Part shown: in pieces, positions 15,077 through 23,393 of the stretch
Layout of the letters: each line of letters begins with the position of its first letter
Position numbering within the stretch: position 1 is the stretch's first letter
Translations under genes and position numbers: made by a program
Notes under the pieces: generated by a model
Database searches by the model: none
Told to the model about the DNA's origin: nothing
What the model saw: only the letters and a program-made list of their open reading frames with translations
Source of the DNA: Bacteroides sp.
Lineage (GTDB): Bacteria > Bacteroidota > Bacteroidia > Bacteroidales > Muribaculaceae
Direction of reading: 5' to 3'
NCBI GenBank assembly: GCA_014802445.1
Contig: JAAVCF010000006.1
Coordinates: forward strand, 4,701 to 50,126
Length of the DNA stretch: 45,426 nucleotides

Positions 15077-15113
15077 CAAGCGTGGAGACGTCGGGATGAC
15101 ATCTCCACGCTTG
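15077..15113 (-). terminator. Possible terminator of the M48 peptidase gene
   Basis: CAAGCGTGGAGA pairs with TCTCCACGCTTG (12 bp), and the inner bases can extend the stem. The sequence beyond it on the minus strand is AT-rich but has no T run, so termination is uncertain. Confidence 0.55.
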
Positions 15114-15157
15114 GTGTTTATAGGGATGGAAAGTCCGCCCGCAGGCGGAGCGATGGA

Positions 15158-15940
15158 TTACTCGGGGCGCTGGTAGCCGTCCTTCTTGGCACGCTCCGAC
15201 ATTTTTTTGATGCGCGAGGCGGTGTCGGGGTGTGAAGAGAACATCTTGGCCATGGCGCTCTGCTTGCCGCTCTGGCCTTCCAGCTGCTGCATCTTTTCAA
15301 AAGCCATGGCCATAGCCCAGGGGTTTTTGCCGTTCTGCACCAGGAACTCGTAGCCTACATCGTCAGCTTCTTTCTCTTCTTTCTGAGAGAACTTTGAGTT
15401 GAGGAGGCTCTCGCTGATTGTGCCGAGCTGAGAATCGCTCAGTGCGCCCACAATGCCACCCTTAGCGGAGAGAGCGTCGCGACCGGCCGAAGCGAGGAGC
15501 GCGGTTTTGTAGGCTTTCTTTGAGTGGTGCTTGAGCACGTGGCCGATTTCGTGGCCGATAACGCCGAGGAGCTCATCGTCAGTCATGAGGTCCATCAGTG
15601 AGGAGAACACTCTCACAGAGCCGTCGGGGCAAGCGAAAGCGTTGACGTCGATAACGTCGTAGACCTTGAAGTTGAGGGGTATACCATCAGCTTCGGTGAG
15701 GCCCTGAGTGAGCTTGTTGAGGCGGATGGTGTAGGGGTCGTCAGGACCGCACACCTTGTTGTGTGTGTCCATCCAAGCCACTGATTCCTTGGCCATAGCG
15801 GCCACATCGGCATCAGAGATGGTTGCGGCCTGGAAAGCTTTGGCGCCGCTTGAGGCGAGTTTACCCACATTGAGCTGTGCGCTTGCCGAAAATGCGCAGA
15901 GCATTGCGGCAGCAACGATAAAGAATGAAAATTTGCGCAT
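15158..15940 (-). CDS. Secreted M48-family zinc metallopeptidase (LoiP/YcaL-like)
   Basis: A 260-residue protein with a signal peptide (MRKFSFFIVAAAMLCAFSASA). The zinc-binding motif HEIGH stands near residue 128, within GVIGHEIGHVLKHHSKK, and the third ligand Glu lies in EEKEADDVGYEFL near 190. This is the layout of the small M48 peptidases such as E. coli LoiP and YcaL, which act in periplasmic or outer membrane protein quality control. FACPDGSVRVFSSLMDLMTDDEL is the usual stretch before HExxH. There is no Cys at the cleavage site, so it is probably soluble in the periplasm. The gene is single, divergent from the adenosyltransferase gene; their promoters overlap. Confidence 0.92.
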   Translation of the reverse strand: MRKFSFFIVAAAMLCAFSASAQLNVGKLASSGAKAFQAATISDADVAAMAKESVAWMDTHNKVCGPDDPYTIRLNKLTQGLTEADGIPLNFKVYDVIDVNAFACPDGSVRVFSSLMDLMTDDELLGVIGHEIGHVLKHHSKKAYKTALLASAGRDALSAKGGIVGALSDSQLGTISESLLNSKFSQKEEKEADDVGYEFLVQNGKNPWAMAMAFEKMQQLEGQSGKQSAMAKMFSSHPDTASRIKKMSERAKKDGYQRPE

Positions 15941-15970
15941 GATTGGTTAAGTTTTTGGGATGTTGGAGTG

Positions 15971-15978
15971 CAAAATTA
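15971..15978 (-). promoter_or_regulatory. -7 box TAATTTTG for the M48 peptidase
   Basis: TAATTTTG on the minus strand lies 30 bases before the ATG at 15940. It is opposed to the plus-strand box at 15992 with 13 bases between, exactly as at 4128/4149. Confidence 0.65.
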
Positions 15979-15991
15979 CAAAAAATCTCGC

Positions 15992-15999
15992 TATCTTTG
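15992..15999 (+). promoter_or_regulatory. -7 box TATCTTTG for the adenosyltransferase
   Basis: TATCTTTG is followed by AGACCT and then the ATG at 16006, so the predicted transcript is leaderless or nearly so. Confidence 0.65.
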
Positions 16000-16005
16000 A
16001 GACCT

Positions 16006-16563
16006 ATGGCAAAAAGTAACATTTACACACGCACGGGCGACGAAGGAATGACTTCACTCGTGGGAGGGGCACGCACCGCCAAGGACGACGTGCGCCTGGA
16101 GGCTTATGGCACAGTTGATGAGCTCAATGCTCAGATTGGACTGCTGAGGGTGTTTACCGGCGCCATAGCCGACGACCCGTCGTCGATGCTCGATTTTGTG
16201 CAGAATCGCCTGTTTAACATCGGGGCCTATCTGGCCACTCCCGGCGCCGAGAGCTGCCGGGGGCTCAGCGCGGCCGACATAGAGTGTCTGGAACACTCGA
16301 TGGATGAGATGGACGAGGCGCTGCCGGCGCTGCGCAGCTTTGTGCTCCCCGGGGGCACACGCGCCGCCGCCGAGGCCCACATTTGCCGCACGGTGTGCCG
16401 CAGGGCCGAGCGCCGGGTGCTCACGCTGGGACGCACCGAGAGCGTGGCACCCGAGGTGGTGAAATTCCTGAATCGTCTCAGCGACTGGCTCTTCGTCTAC
16501 TCGCGGATGCTGACCGTGCGTGCCGGTGTGCCCGAGGTTACGTGGAAGGCGCCTTCAGAGTGA
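16006..16563 (+). CDS. pduO: ATP:cob(I)alamin adenosyltransferase, PduO type
   Basis: This enzyme adds the 5'-deoxyadenosyl group of ATP to cob(I)alamin, making coenzyme B12 for enzymes such as methylmalonyl-CoA mutase. The 185 residues from the ATG at 16006 begin MAKSNIYTRTGDEGMTSLVG, the ATP-binding N-terminal signature of the PduO family. They contain AYGTVDELNAQIG near residue 34 and the C-terminal block CRRAERRVL with VVKFLNRLSDWLFVYSRML. The frame is open upstream to 15943, but the promoter box at 15992 and the family N-terminus place the start at 16006. Its stop overlaps the end of ansA, on the other strand, by 26 bases. Confidence 0.95.
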   Translation: MAKSNIYTRTGDEGMTSLVGGARTAKDDVRLEAYGTVDELNAQIGLLRVFTGAIADDPSSMLDFVQNRLFNIGAYLATPGAESCRGLSAADIECLEHSMDEMDEALPALRSFVLPGGTRAAAEAHICRTVCRRAERRVLTLGRTESVAPEVVKFLNRLSDWLFVYSRMLTVRAGVPEVTWKAPSE

Positions 16564-17593
16564 TTTCGCCGCAGAGGTCGCGGCCTATGCGCGCGGCCAC
16601 TTCGGCCGGACCGTGGCCGAGCCCCAGCAGATGCATGAGCTTGGTGAGAGCCGCTTCAGTGGTGAGGTCATGACCTGACACCACGCCGGCCTTCTCGACG
16701 CTGCGCCCCGACGCATAGAGCTTGGGGTGGACAGCGCCGTTGACGCATTGCGACACATTGACAATCACCGTGCCCCGCTCCACAGCGCGTCGCAGCGTGT
16801 CGCAGAACCAGGGAGCCGTGGGGCCGTTGCCGGCGCCGTAGGTTTTCAGCACCACCCCCTTGATGCCGGGGGCTGCAAGAAGATATTCGAGGGTAGAGGG
16901 TTCGAGCCCGGGATGGAGGTCAACCACCATCACCGCGGGGTCAAGCTCATAACACACCTTAAGATGGCGACGCACGGGGGTGCGCCACAGTGCCTCACGG
17001 TTAAAGTGGATGCCGAGGCCAATGCGCGCCAGTGGGGGATAATTGTTGCTCTTGAAGGCGTTGAAATTGTCAGCGCTCATCTTGGTGGAGCGGTTGCCGC
17101 GCCACAGATAGTTCTCAAACAGGATGGCCACCTCCTGCACCATAGGCTCGCCGGTTTCGGTGGTCATGGCTGCAATCTGGAGGGCCGTAATGAGGTTTTC
17201 CTCGCCGTCGGTTCTGACCTCACCAATGGGCAGCTGTGAGCCTGTGATAATCACCGGCTTGTCGAGATAGCGGAGCATGAACGACAGAGCCGAGGCGGTG
17301 TAGGCCATCGTGTCGGTGCCGTGGAGCACCACAAATCCGTCATACCTGTCATAATTCTCCTCGATGGCGCGCGCAATCTGCTTCCAGTGGTCAGGATTCA
17401 TGTTGCTGGAATCAATGGGCGGGTCAAACTGGATGTTGTCAATCACATAATCCAGCATCTTGATTTTCGGCACGTTGTCAATCAGGTGGCTGAAGTCAAA
17501 AGGCTGCAGCGAACCGGTTTCGGGATTTTCAATCATGCCGATAGTTCCGCCGGTGTAGATGATGAGAATGTGCGGATGCTTGTCAGGTGCCAT
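16538..17593 (-). CDS. ansA: Type I L-asparaginase
   Basis: AnsA hydrolyses asparagine to aspartate and ammonia in the cytoplasm. The protein is 351 residues from the ATG at 17593; the frame continues upstream to 17665, but the family starts at HILIIYTGGTIGMIENPETG, whose Thr is the first nucleophile. The second motif, GFVVLHGTDTMAYTASALSF (~residue 88), holds the Thr-Asp pair, followed by KPVIITGSQLPIGEVRTDGE. The C-terminal region has GIKGVVLKTYGAGNGP. No signal peptide is present, which fits type I. It is probably the last gene of the minus-strand run from 24920, 75 bases after metG. The 3' end runs 26 bases into the convergent pduO-type gene. Confidence 0.94.
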   Translation of the reverse strand: MAPDKHPHILIIYTGGTIGMIENPETGSLQPFDFSHLIDNVPKIKMLDYVIDNIQFDPPIDSSNMNPDHWKQIARAIEENYDRYDGFVVLHGTDTMAYTASALSFMLRYLDKPVIITGSQLPIGEVRTDGEENLITALQIAAMTTETGEPMVQEVAILFENYLWRGNRSTKMSADNFNAFKSNNYPPLARIGLGIHFNREALWRTPVRRHLKVCYELDPAVMVVDLHPGLEPSTLEYLLAAPGIKGVVLKTYGAGNGPTAPWFCDTLRRAVERGTVIVNVSQCVNGAVHPKLYASGRSVEKAGVVSGHDLTTEAALTKLMHLLGLGHGPAEVAARIGRDLCGEITLKAPST

Positions 17594-17668
17594 CGTAGAA
17601 AGATTTAAGGTTTGCCGTTGAAAGGGTGAGGGAAGAAGCGAGGAGAGGGGGGCGGCAAGTGTCAAGGA

Positions 17669-19711
17669 TTACTTGACACTTGCACCCGGAGCCACGGGTC
17701 GGCTCGTGGTGATGACGCTCAGGGAGCCGTCGGAGTTCTCGGCCGAGAGAATCATGCCTTGCGAGGTGATGCCGCGGAGCTTGCGCGGGGGGAGGTTGGC
17801 GATAAACACCACCTGCTTGCCCACGAGCTCTTCAGGCTTATAGTGGGCGGCGATGCCGCTCACGATGGTGCGCTGCTCCATGCCGTCGTCAATGAGGAAG
17901 CGCAGGAGCTTGTCGGCCTTGGGAACCTTCTGACACTCAAGGACAGTGCCCACACGGAGGTCAGCCTTCATGAAGGTGTCGAAGTCCACGTCGGGGGCCT
18001 GCGGCTCGGGGCGCCATGCGTTTTTGCGGTTCTCCTCCTTGATGGCCGCCAGGCGGTCAAGCTGAGCCTGAATGGTGGAGTCCTCAATCTTGTCAAAGAG
18101 GAGCTCGGGCTTGCCGAGGGTGGCGCCGGCGGCCACGAGGTCGAAGCAGCCGAGCATGTCCCACGTGATGGTTTTGCCGCCAAGCATCTTGAGCAGGCGC
18201 TCGCTCATGAAGGGGAGGAAGGGCTCAAAGGCAATGGCAATGTTGGCGCAGAGCTGAATGGCGGTGTTGAGGATGGTGGCGGTGCGGTCCATGTCGGTCT
18301 TAGCCACCTTCCAGGGCTCGGTTTCCTGCAGGTAACGGTTGCCCAGACGGGCCAGCTCCATGGCTTCGCGGAGGGCCTCGCGGAAGTGGAAGGTGTCAAG
18401 GGCTTCGCTCAGGCGGCCTTTGACGGCCTCAACCTCGGCAATGAGAGCGGTCTCCTTGTCAGTGAGGGCGCCGGCAGCGGGGAGGGTGCCGTCGAAGTAT
18501 TTGTGGACGAGCACCATGGCACGGTTGACAAAATTGCCAAGGATGGCCACGAGTTCATTGTTGTTGCGGGCCTGGAAATCGGTCCAGGTGAAGTCATTGT
18601 CCTTGGTTTCGGGGGCGTTGGCAGTGAGGACATAGCGGAGCACGTCCTGCTTGCCGGGGAAGTCGGCCAGGTATTCGTGGAGCCACACGGCCCAGTTGCG
18701 CGACGTGGATATCTTGTCGCCCTCAAGGTTGAGAAACTCATTGGCGGGCACATTGTCAGGGAGCTGGAAGCCGTCGCCGTAGGCCATCAGCATGGCGGGG
18801 AACACGATGCAGTGGAACACAATGTTGTCCTTGCCGATGAAGTTGATGATGCGGGTTTCGGGGTCCTTCCAGTAGGTTTCCCATGTGTCAGGAAGGAGCT
18901 CCTTGGTGTTTGAGATATAGCCGATGGGGGCGTCGAACCACACGTAGAGTACCTTGCCCTCGCCGCCCTCCACGGGCACGGGCACACCCCAGTCGAGGTC
19001 ACGGCTCACGGCGCGGGGCTGCAGGCCCATGTCGATCCATGACTTGCACTGGCCGTAGACGTTGGTTTTCCACTCCTTGTGGCCGTCGAGAATCCATGAG
19101 CGGAGCTTGTCCTCCCACTTGTTGAGGGGGAGATACCAGTGGGTGGTTTCGCGCATGGTGACGGGAGCGTTTGTCAGGGCTGAGCGGGGGTTGATGAGGT
19201 CAGTGGCGTTGAGCGAGGTGCCGCAGGCCTCACACTGGTCGCCATAGGCATGTTCGTTGCCGCATTTGGGGCAAGTGCCTGTCACGTAGCGGTCAGCCAG
19301 GAACTGGCCGGCTGATTCGTCGTAAGGCTGCATTGAGGTCTGACGGGTGAACTCGCCCTTATCATATAGGTGACGGAAAAACTCGGATGCTGTCTTGTGG
19401 TGGAGAGGCGAGGTGGTGCGTGAGTAGATGTCGAAGCTCACACCGAGGTCATGAAGGCTGTCGCGGATGATTGCGTGGTAGCGGTCCACCACCTCCTGGG
19501 GGGTGATGCCCTCCTTGCGTGCGCGCAGAGTGATGGGCACACCGTGTTCGTCGCTGCCGCCAATCATAATCACGTCCTCACCCTTGAGGCGCATATAGCG
19601 GGCATAGATGTCGGCGGGGACATAGACGCCGGCCAGGTGACCTATGTGGACCGGGCCGTTGGCATAGGGGAGAGCGGTGGTGATAAGCGTTCGCTTGAAC
19701 TTTTTTTCCAT
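17669..19711 (-). CDS. metG: Methionine-tRNA ligase
   Basis: MetG charges tRNA-Met. The 680-residue protein has the class I core: [20 protein letters not shown] with the HIGH motif at residues ~22-25, the zinc knuckle [18 protein letters not shown] near 143-160, and the KMSKS counterpart [11 protein letters not shown] near 336. A C-terminal tRNA-binding (EMAP II-like) domain starts at [20 protein letters not shown], near residue 580, and supports dimer formation in this subtype. The gene follows the secreted endonuclease gene after 17 bases and precedes ansA, all on the minus strand. Antisense to it is a long open frame (17759-18913, plus) that is judged an artefact of GC-rich codon use. Confidence 0.97.
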   Translation of the reverse strand: MEKKFKRTLITTALPYANGPVHIGHLAGVYVPADIYARYMRLKGEDVIMIGGSDEHGVPITLRARKEGITPQEVVDRYHAIIRDSLHDLGVSFDIYSRTTSPLHHKTASEFFRHLYDKGEFTRQTSMQPYDESAGQFLADRYVTGTCPKCGNEHAYGDQCEACGTSLNATDLINPRSALTNAPVTMRETTHWYLPLNKWEDKLRSWILDGHKEWKTNVYGQCKSWIDMGLQPRAVSRDLDWGVPVPVEGGEGKVLYVWFDAPIGYISNTKELLPDTWETYWKDPETRIINFIGKDNIVFHCIVFPAMLMAYGDGFQLPDNVPANEFLNLEGDKISTSRNWAVWLHEYLADFPGKQDVLRYVLTANAPETKDNDFTWTDFQARNNNELVAILGNFVNRAMVLVHKYFDGTLPAAGALTDKETALIAEVEAVKGRLSEALDTFHFREALREAMELARLGNRYLQETEPWKVAKTDMDRTATILNTAIQLCANIAIAFEPFLPFMSERLLKMLGGKTITWDMLGCFDLVAAGATLGKPELLFDKIEDSTIQAQLDRLAAIKEENRKNAWRPEPQAPDVDFDTFMKADLRVGTVLECQKVPKADKLLRFLIDDGMEQRTIVSGIAAHYKPEELVGKQVVFIANLPPRKLRGITSQGMILSAENSDGSLSVITTSRPVAPGASVK

Positions 19712-19728
19712 ATGTTTTTATATCGATT

Positions 19729-21435
19729 TTAGCGGATTAGGATTTTAACGGGGGTGAGATGGCTGTCGGTGACAATGAAATACACACCGGCGGGGAGAGT
19801 GATCTCCATGTTGCGCTCAATGACGGGGAGGAATGTGTGGAGGCGGCCGGTGATGTCGAAGATGCGGGCCGATGACTGCGGCGCGGCGCAGATGAAGCGC
19901 ACCGTGGCGTCCACAACCTTCACAGCCAGCGGCTGGCCGGCGTCAACGCCCTGCACACCGCCGAGGGCCACCACGATGGGCTCGGAGGGCGCCGATTCGA
20001 AGCCGAGGCGCACGCTCTGAACGGTGTAGCTGTCGTAGGCCGCGGGGTCATAGTCAGAGATGAGCAGGAAGTTCTCTTCGGCCTCCAGACGGTCAATGGT
20101 CATGGCACCGTCAACGTAGTGAGTGCGGTTAACAATGTAATAGTCAATGACATCATTGGCGGGCACCTCCCAGCGGGCCACATAGGAGTCAGCGGTGACA
20201 TCCGTGGCGGGGAGGGCAGTGATGCGGCTCAGCGCGGGGCGGTCAAGAGCCTCGCCTATGAGCTTCACATTGAGCGAGCCGGCGCCCCAGCCTGTGACGT
20301 CAAACACGGTGATGTTGGCGCGGTGGGAGCCCGTCTCGGTGGGTGAGAATGTCACCTCGAGATAGTAACCGCCGGCGGCGTTGATAAGCTTGGTGTCAAT
20401 AGAGCTGCTGCCCACCTTGAACATGCGGCGCGAGTCAGTGTCGCCGTCGCGCGACACCACCACCGACACCTTGCCCGTGAGGTCCTCGCCCAGGAAGAGC
20501 AGGCGGCGCACCTCGCTGCTGCCCACGGCCACCTGGCCAAAGTCAAGCGCCATGCCGTCAACGGGCGAGAAGAGCTGCGGATCGCCCTTGGGGGGCTGCT
20601 GCGATGAGTTGATATGGAAGGTTTCGCCCTTGCGGTCGCCCCAGATGTATTCCTCCAGGCCGGGCATGTCAATGAAGGGGTTGCGGTTGTTCTGCAGGGA
20701 GTAGACCACCTCGTTGCGGTCAATCTCCTTCTGGCTCACGGGGTCATTGCGGCTCCATTCAAGCAGCATCTCGTAGGCCCACGGCTTGAGGGTGGGGTAG
20801 GTGTTCTGCTGGAGCATATACATGTAGTTGGTGGCCCACTTGAGGTCCTGATAGCAGGTGACCATATAGAAATAGGTGCGGGCAAAGTCGCCTTTATACT
20901 CATCGGCCGGCTCAAACACATACTTGGCTCCGCCACCCTGACCGCCAACGGCATAGCCCACTTTGGTCACGCCATTGTCAAAATAAACGGCTTCGGAGGT
21001 GGTCACCTCACCCAGCGGATAATTGCTTTTGCGCTGATTGGCAACAGCTTCCGAGGGGTAGAGATGGTTGAGGTCAACGTAAGGCGGGATGTTGGTCAGT
21101 CCGCCCCACCAGCTCTTGGGGAAGGAATGCTCGCGGTTGAGGCCCGAGAATGAGGGTGTGCGGAACACCATGTTGGAGTACATCTCCCACCAGCGGCCGG
21201 GGTCGTCGGGGTAGACGTCGGTCTGGCGGAACATGCGGCTCAGGTCAGAGTAATAGGTGGAATAGTTGTTGGCCGCCGGGGTGGTGTGGGGGTTGATGAC
21301 CTTACACACGGCTGTTTTCAGCTCCTCGGGGCGCGACAGGCCGTCAAGAGGAGCATAGTAGCCCGCCGGCGCCTCGGCGCGGAGCGAGGCGGCGCATGTG
21401 ATGAGGGTGATTGCGGCAAGAATAATGTGGCGCAT
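19729..21435 (-). CDS. Secreted endonuclease I family nuclease with T9SS-like sorting tail
   Basis: A 568-residue exported protein with signal peptide MRHIILAAITLITCAASLRA. The nuclease domain (PF04231 type, related to E. coli EndA and Bacillus BsnA) covers roughly residues 25-265. Its hallmark stretches are LNREHSFPKSWW, DLNHLYPSEAVANQRKSNYP and, near the end, NDPVSQKEIDRNEVVYSLQ with NRNPFIDMPGLEEYIWG; the His of NREHSFP is the expected catalytic residue. Beta-rich domains and an Fn3-like domain (~405-490) follow. The last ~75 residues look like a type A sorting domain (ARIFDITGRLHTF, GVYFIVTDSHLTPVKILI). It probably degrades extracellular DNA or RNA for nutrition. It sits oddly between mrp and metG. 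Confidence 0.92.
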   Translation of the reverse strand: MRHIILAAITLITCAASLRAEAPAGYYAPLDGLSRPEELKTAVCKVINPHTTPAANNYSTYYSDLSRMFRQTDVYPDDPGRWWEMYSNMVFRTPSFSGLNREHSFPKSWWGGLTNIPPYVDLNHLYPSEAVANQRKSNYPLGEVTTSEAVYFDNGVTKVGYAVGGQGGGAKYVFEPADEYKGDFARTYFYMVTCYQDLKWATNYMYMLQQNTYPTLKPWAYEMLLEWSRNDPVSQKEIDRNEVVYSLQNNRNPFIDMPGLEEYIWGDRKGETFHINSSQQPPKGDPQLFSPVDGMALDFGQVAVGSSEVRRLLFLGEDLTGKVSVVVSRDGDTDSRRMFKVGSSSIDTKLINAAGGYYLEVTFSPTETGSHRANITVFDVTGWGAGSLNVKLIGEALDRPALSRITALPATDVTADSYVARWEVPANDVIDYYIVNRTHYVDGAMTIDRLEAEENFLLISDYDPAAYDSYTVQSVRLGFESAPSEPIVVALGGVQGVDAGQPLAVKVVDATVRFICAAPQSSARIFDITGRLHTFLPVIERNMEITLPAGVYFIVTDSHLTPVKILIR

Positions 21436-21482
21436 GGCTGATAGTGTGGGGGGAGTGATGATGGAGTGAGAGGAATGGGGTG

Positions 21483-22607
21483 TTAGTGCTTATGGCCGCC
21501 GGCGCTCACGTCAACCTTGTGGGTGGGAGGCTGAGTGGCGTTGCGGGTGTCGACGGCGTCGATTACCTCGCGGGCAAGGTGGAGGAAGGCGTGGCCGGCT
21601 ATGGTGTCGTCGGCAGCGATGGGGCGGCCGTTGTCGCCGTGGTCACAGATGGAGCCCACCACGGGAATCTGTGCCAGGAGCTTTACGCCGAGCTTCTCGG
21701 CCAGGCGCACACCCCCTTCGCGCCCGAAGATATAGTAACGCTCCTCGGGATGAGTTTCGGGAGTGAACCAGGCCATGTTCTCCACCAGGCCGAGCACGGG
21801 CACATTGACCTTCGGGTCAAGGAACATGGCTATACCCTTGCGGGCGTCGGCCAGTGCCACCTCCTGAGGGGTGGTGACCACCACGGCGCCGGTGATGCCG
21901 AGAGTCTGCACCAGGGTGAGATGGATGTCGCTGGTGCCGGGGGGCATGTCAATGACAAAATAGTCAAGCTCGCCCCAGTCAGCGTCAGTGATGAGCTGCT
22001 TGAGGGCTGTGGAGGCCATTGTTCCGCGCCAGAGCACGGGCTTCTCGCGGTCCACGAGGAAGCCGATGGAGAGGAGCTTGACGCCGTAGCGCTCTATGGG
22101 GATAATCATGTCGCGGCCGTCCACATTGTGGAGGTAAAGCTGCTCCTCCTCCACGCCGAACATCTTGGGCACCGACGGGCCGAATATGTCGGCGTCAAGC
22201 AGGCCCACCTTATAGCCCTCGCGAGCCAGAGCCACGGCGAGGTTAGAAGCCACGGTGGATTTGCCCACCCCTCCCTTGCCTGACGACACGCCGATGATGT
22301 TTTTCACCCCCGGCAGTGGGTTGGCCTGGGGGCGGGGAGCCGCCTGGCGGGTCTTTACGTTGATGTTGACCTCGATGTCGCGCCCCAGATGGGTGTGGAT
22401 TGCCGCTTCGGCGGCCTTCATGAGGCTGCGGATAAAGGGGTCGGTGGGACGGTCAAAGATGAGTGAGAAGTCAATCTTGCGGCCATCAATGCGAAGGTCG
22501 TCCTCCACCATGCCGCTCTCAACGATGTTGCGGCCTGTGCCGGGATAGCGTACGGTTTCGAGGGTGTCGAGGATGAGCTTGGGGTAAAGAGTGTTGGCTG
22601 AGGTCAT
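21483..22607 (-). CDS. mrp: Mrp/NBP35-family Fe-S cluster carrier ATPase
   Basis: Mrp (ApbC) carries and delivers Fe-S clusters to target enzymes. The 374 residues hold an N-terminal MIP18/DUF59 domain (~1-85) and a P-loop NTPase domain with a deviant Walker A, GVSSGKGGVGKSTVASNLAV, near residue 101, followed by LLDADIFGPSVPKMFG and FVIDMPPGTSDIHLTL. The usual C-terminal CxxC that bridges the cluster is absent: the equivalent stretch reads VENMAWFTPETHPEERYYIF. This form also occurs in other Bacteroidetes as far as I recall. The C-terminus is His-containing (GGHKH). The start overlaps the trmB stop by four bases. Confidence 0.94.
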   Translation of the reverse strand: MTSANTLYPKLILDTLETVRYPGTGRNIVESGMVEDDLRIDGRKIDFSLIFDRPTDPFIRSLMKAAEAAIHTHLGRDIEVNINVKTRQAAPRPQANPLPGVKNIIGVSSGKGGVGKSTVASNLAVALAREGYKVGLLDADIFGPSVPKMFGVEEEQLYLHNVDGRDMIIPIERYGVKLLSIGFLVDREKPVLWRGTMASTALKQLITDADWGELDYFVIDMPPGTSDIHLTLVQTLGITGAVVVTTPQEVALADARKGIAMFLDPKVNVPVLGLVENMAWFTPETHPEERYYIFGREGGVRLAEKLGVKLLAQIPVVGSICDHGDNGRPIAADDTIAGHAFLHLAREVIDAVDTRNATQPPTHKVDVSAGGHKH

Positions 22608-23386
22608 TTTTCCTGTAATGCTTTGTCAAGGAGTTGGGGCATCTGGAGCTCGCCGCGGCTGAAGCTGCGGTAGGTGTCGGGCTCAATCTCCACGTCGGGC
22701 TCCGAGAGGGCCGTCGAGGTGCCGGGGCGCCATGAGAGAAACTTTATGGTCAGGCCGCGGTCGCGCCACTGGCTTTCATAGTAGGTGCGGATGGCGGTGA
22801 GCTCTTCGGGAGCCGAGGGGTCGGTGTCAATGTCGGGAATGTCGGCCACGGTTTCGAGGCCGTTGTGGGCGGTCATGGCCCGGGTGTAGGCATAGAGGAA
22901 GGGGCTGTCGGTTTTGAGGTTGACAAGGCCGTCAGGGGCCAGCACCTTGCGGTAAAGCTCCATGAAGCGGGTGCCGGTGAGGCGCTTTGTGGCCTTCTTC
23001 ATCTGGGGGTCAGGAAATGTAATCCAGATTTCGCTCACCTCGCCGGGGGCGAAGAATTCGGCCAGCAGCTCGATGGAGGTGCGCAGGAAGGCGGCGTTGG
23101 TGAGGTTGAGGTCACGCACGCGGCATCCTCCGGTCCACATGCGGGCACCCTTGATGTCAATGCCTATGAAGTTCTTGTCAGGAAATCGCTGGGCCAGCCC
23201 CACGGTGTACTCCCCTTTGCCGCAGCCCAGTTCCAGCACTAGGGGATTGGAATTGCCGAACACATCGGAGTGCCATCGGCCTTTGAGGGGACATCCTCCG
23301 TTGTCACGGAGAACACTGAAGGGGAACTGGAACACGCGCTCCAGCTGTTCCATCTCACGAAATTTCCTGAGCTTGTTTTTTCCCAT
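22604..23386 (-). CDS. trmB: tRNA (guanine46-N7)-methyltransferase
   Basis: TrmB makes m7G at position 46 of the tRNA variable loop using SAM. The 260-residue protein shows the SAM site LVLELGCGKGEYTVGLAQ (~residue 50), FIGIDIKGARMWTG, and the family signature EIWITFPDPQMKKATKRLTG (~120), where the Asp is catalytic. The C-terminal part contains ESQWRDRGLTIKFL, the usual tRNA-contact block. The gene starts 7 bases after the LRR protein gene and overlaps mrp by four bases, so it is co-transcribed with both. Confidence 0.95.
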   Translation of the reverse strand: MGKNKLRKFREMEQLERVFQFPFSVLRDNGGCPLKGRWHSDVFGNSNPLVLELGCGKGEYTVGLAQRFPDKNFIGIDIKGARMWTGGCRVRDLNLTNAAFLRTSIELLAEFFAPGEVSEIWITFPDPQMKKATKRLTGTRFMELYRKVLAPDGLVNLKTDSPFLYAYTRAMTAHNGLETVADIPDIDTDPSAPEELTAIRTYYESQWRDRGLTIKFLSWRPGTSTALSEPDVEIEPDTYRSFSRGELQMPQLLDKALQEK

Positions 23387-23393
23387 GGTTTAA

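Noticed and set aside
16900-16920. tRNA T-loop-like GGTTCGAGCCC
   Set aside because: It is inside ansA coding sequence and no cloverleaf surrounds it. No tRNA, rRNA or CRISPR array was found in the window.
17759-18913. 384-codon open frame on the plus strand antisense to metG
   Set aside because: It lies wholly inside metG, has Gly/Val/Glu/His-rich composition typical of the reverse complement of GC-rich genes, and shows no family motif.
21480-22283. 267-codon open frame antisense to mrp
   Set aside because: Same reason: complete overlap with a well-supported gene and no protein-like signature.
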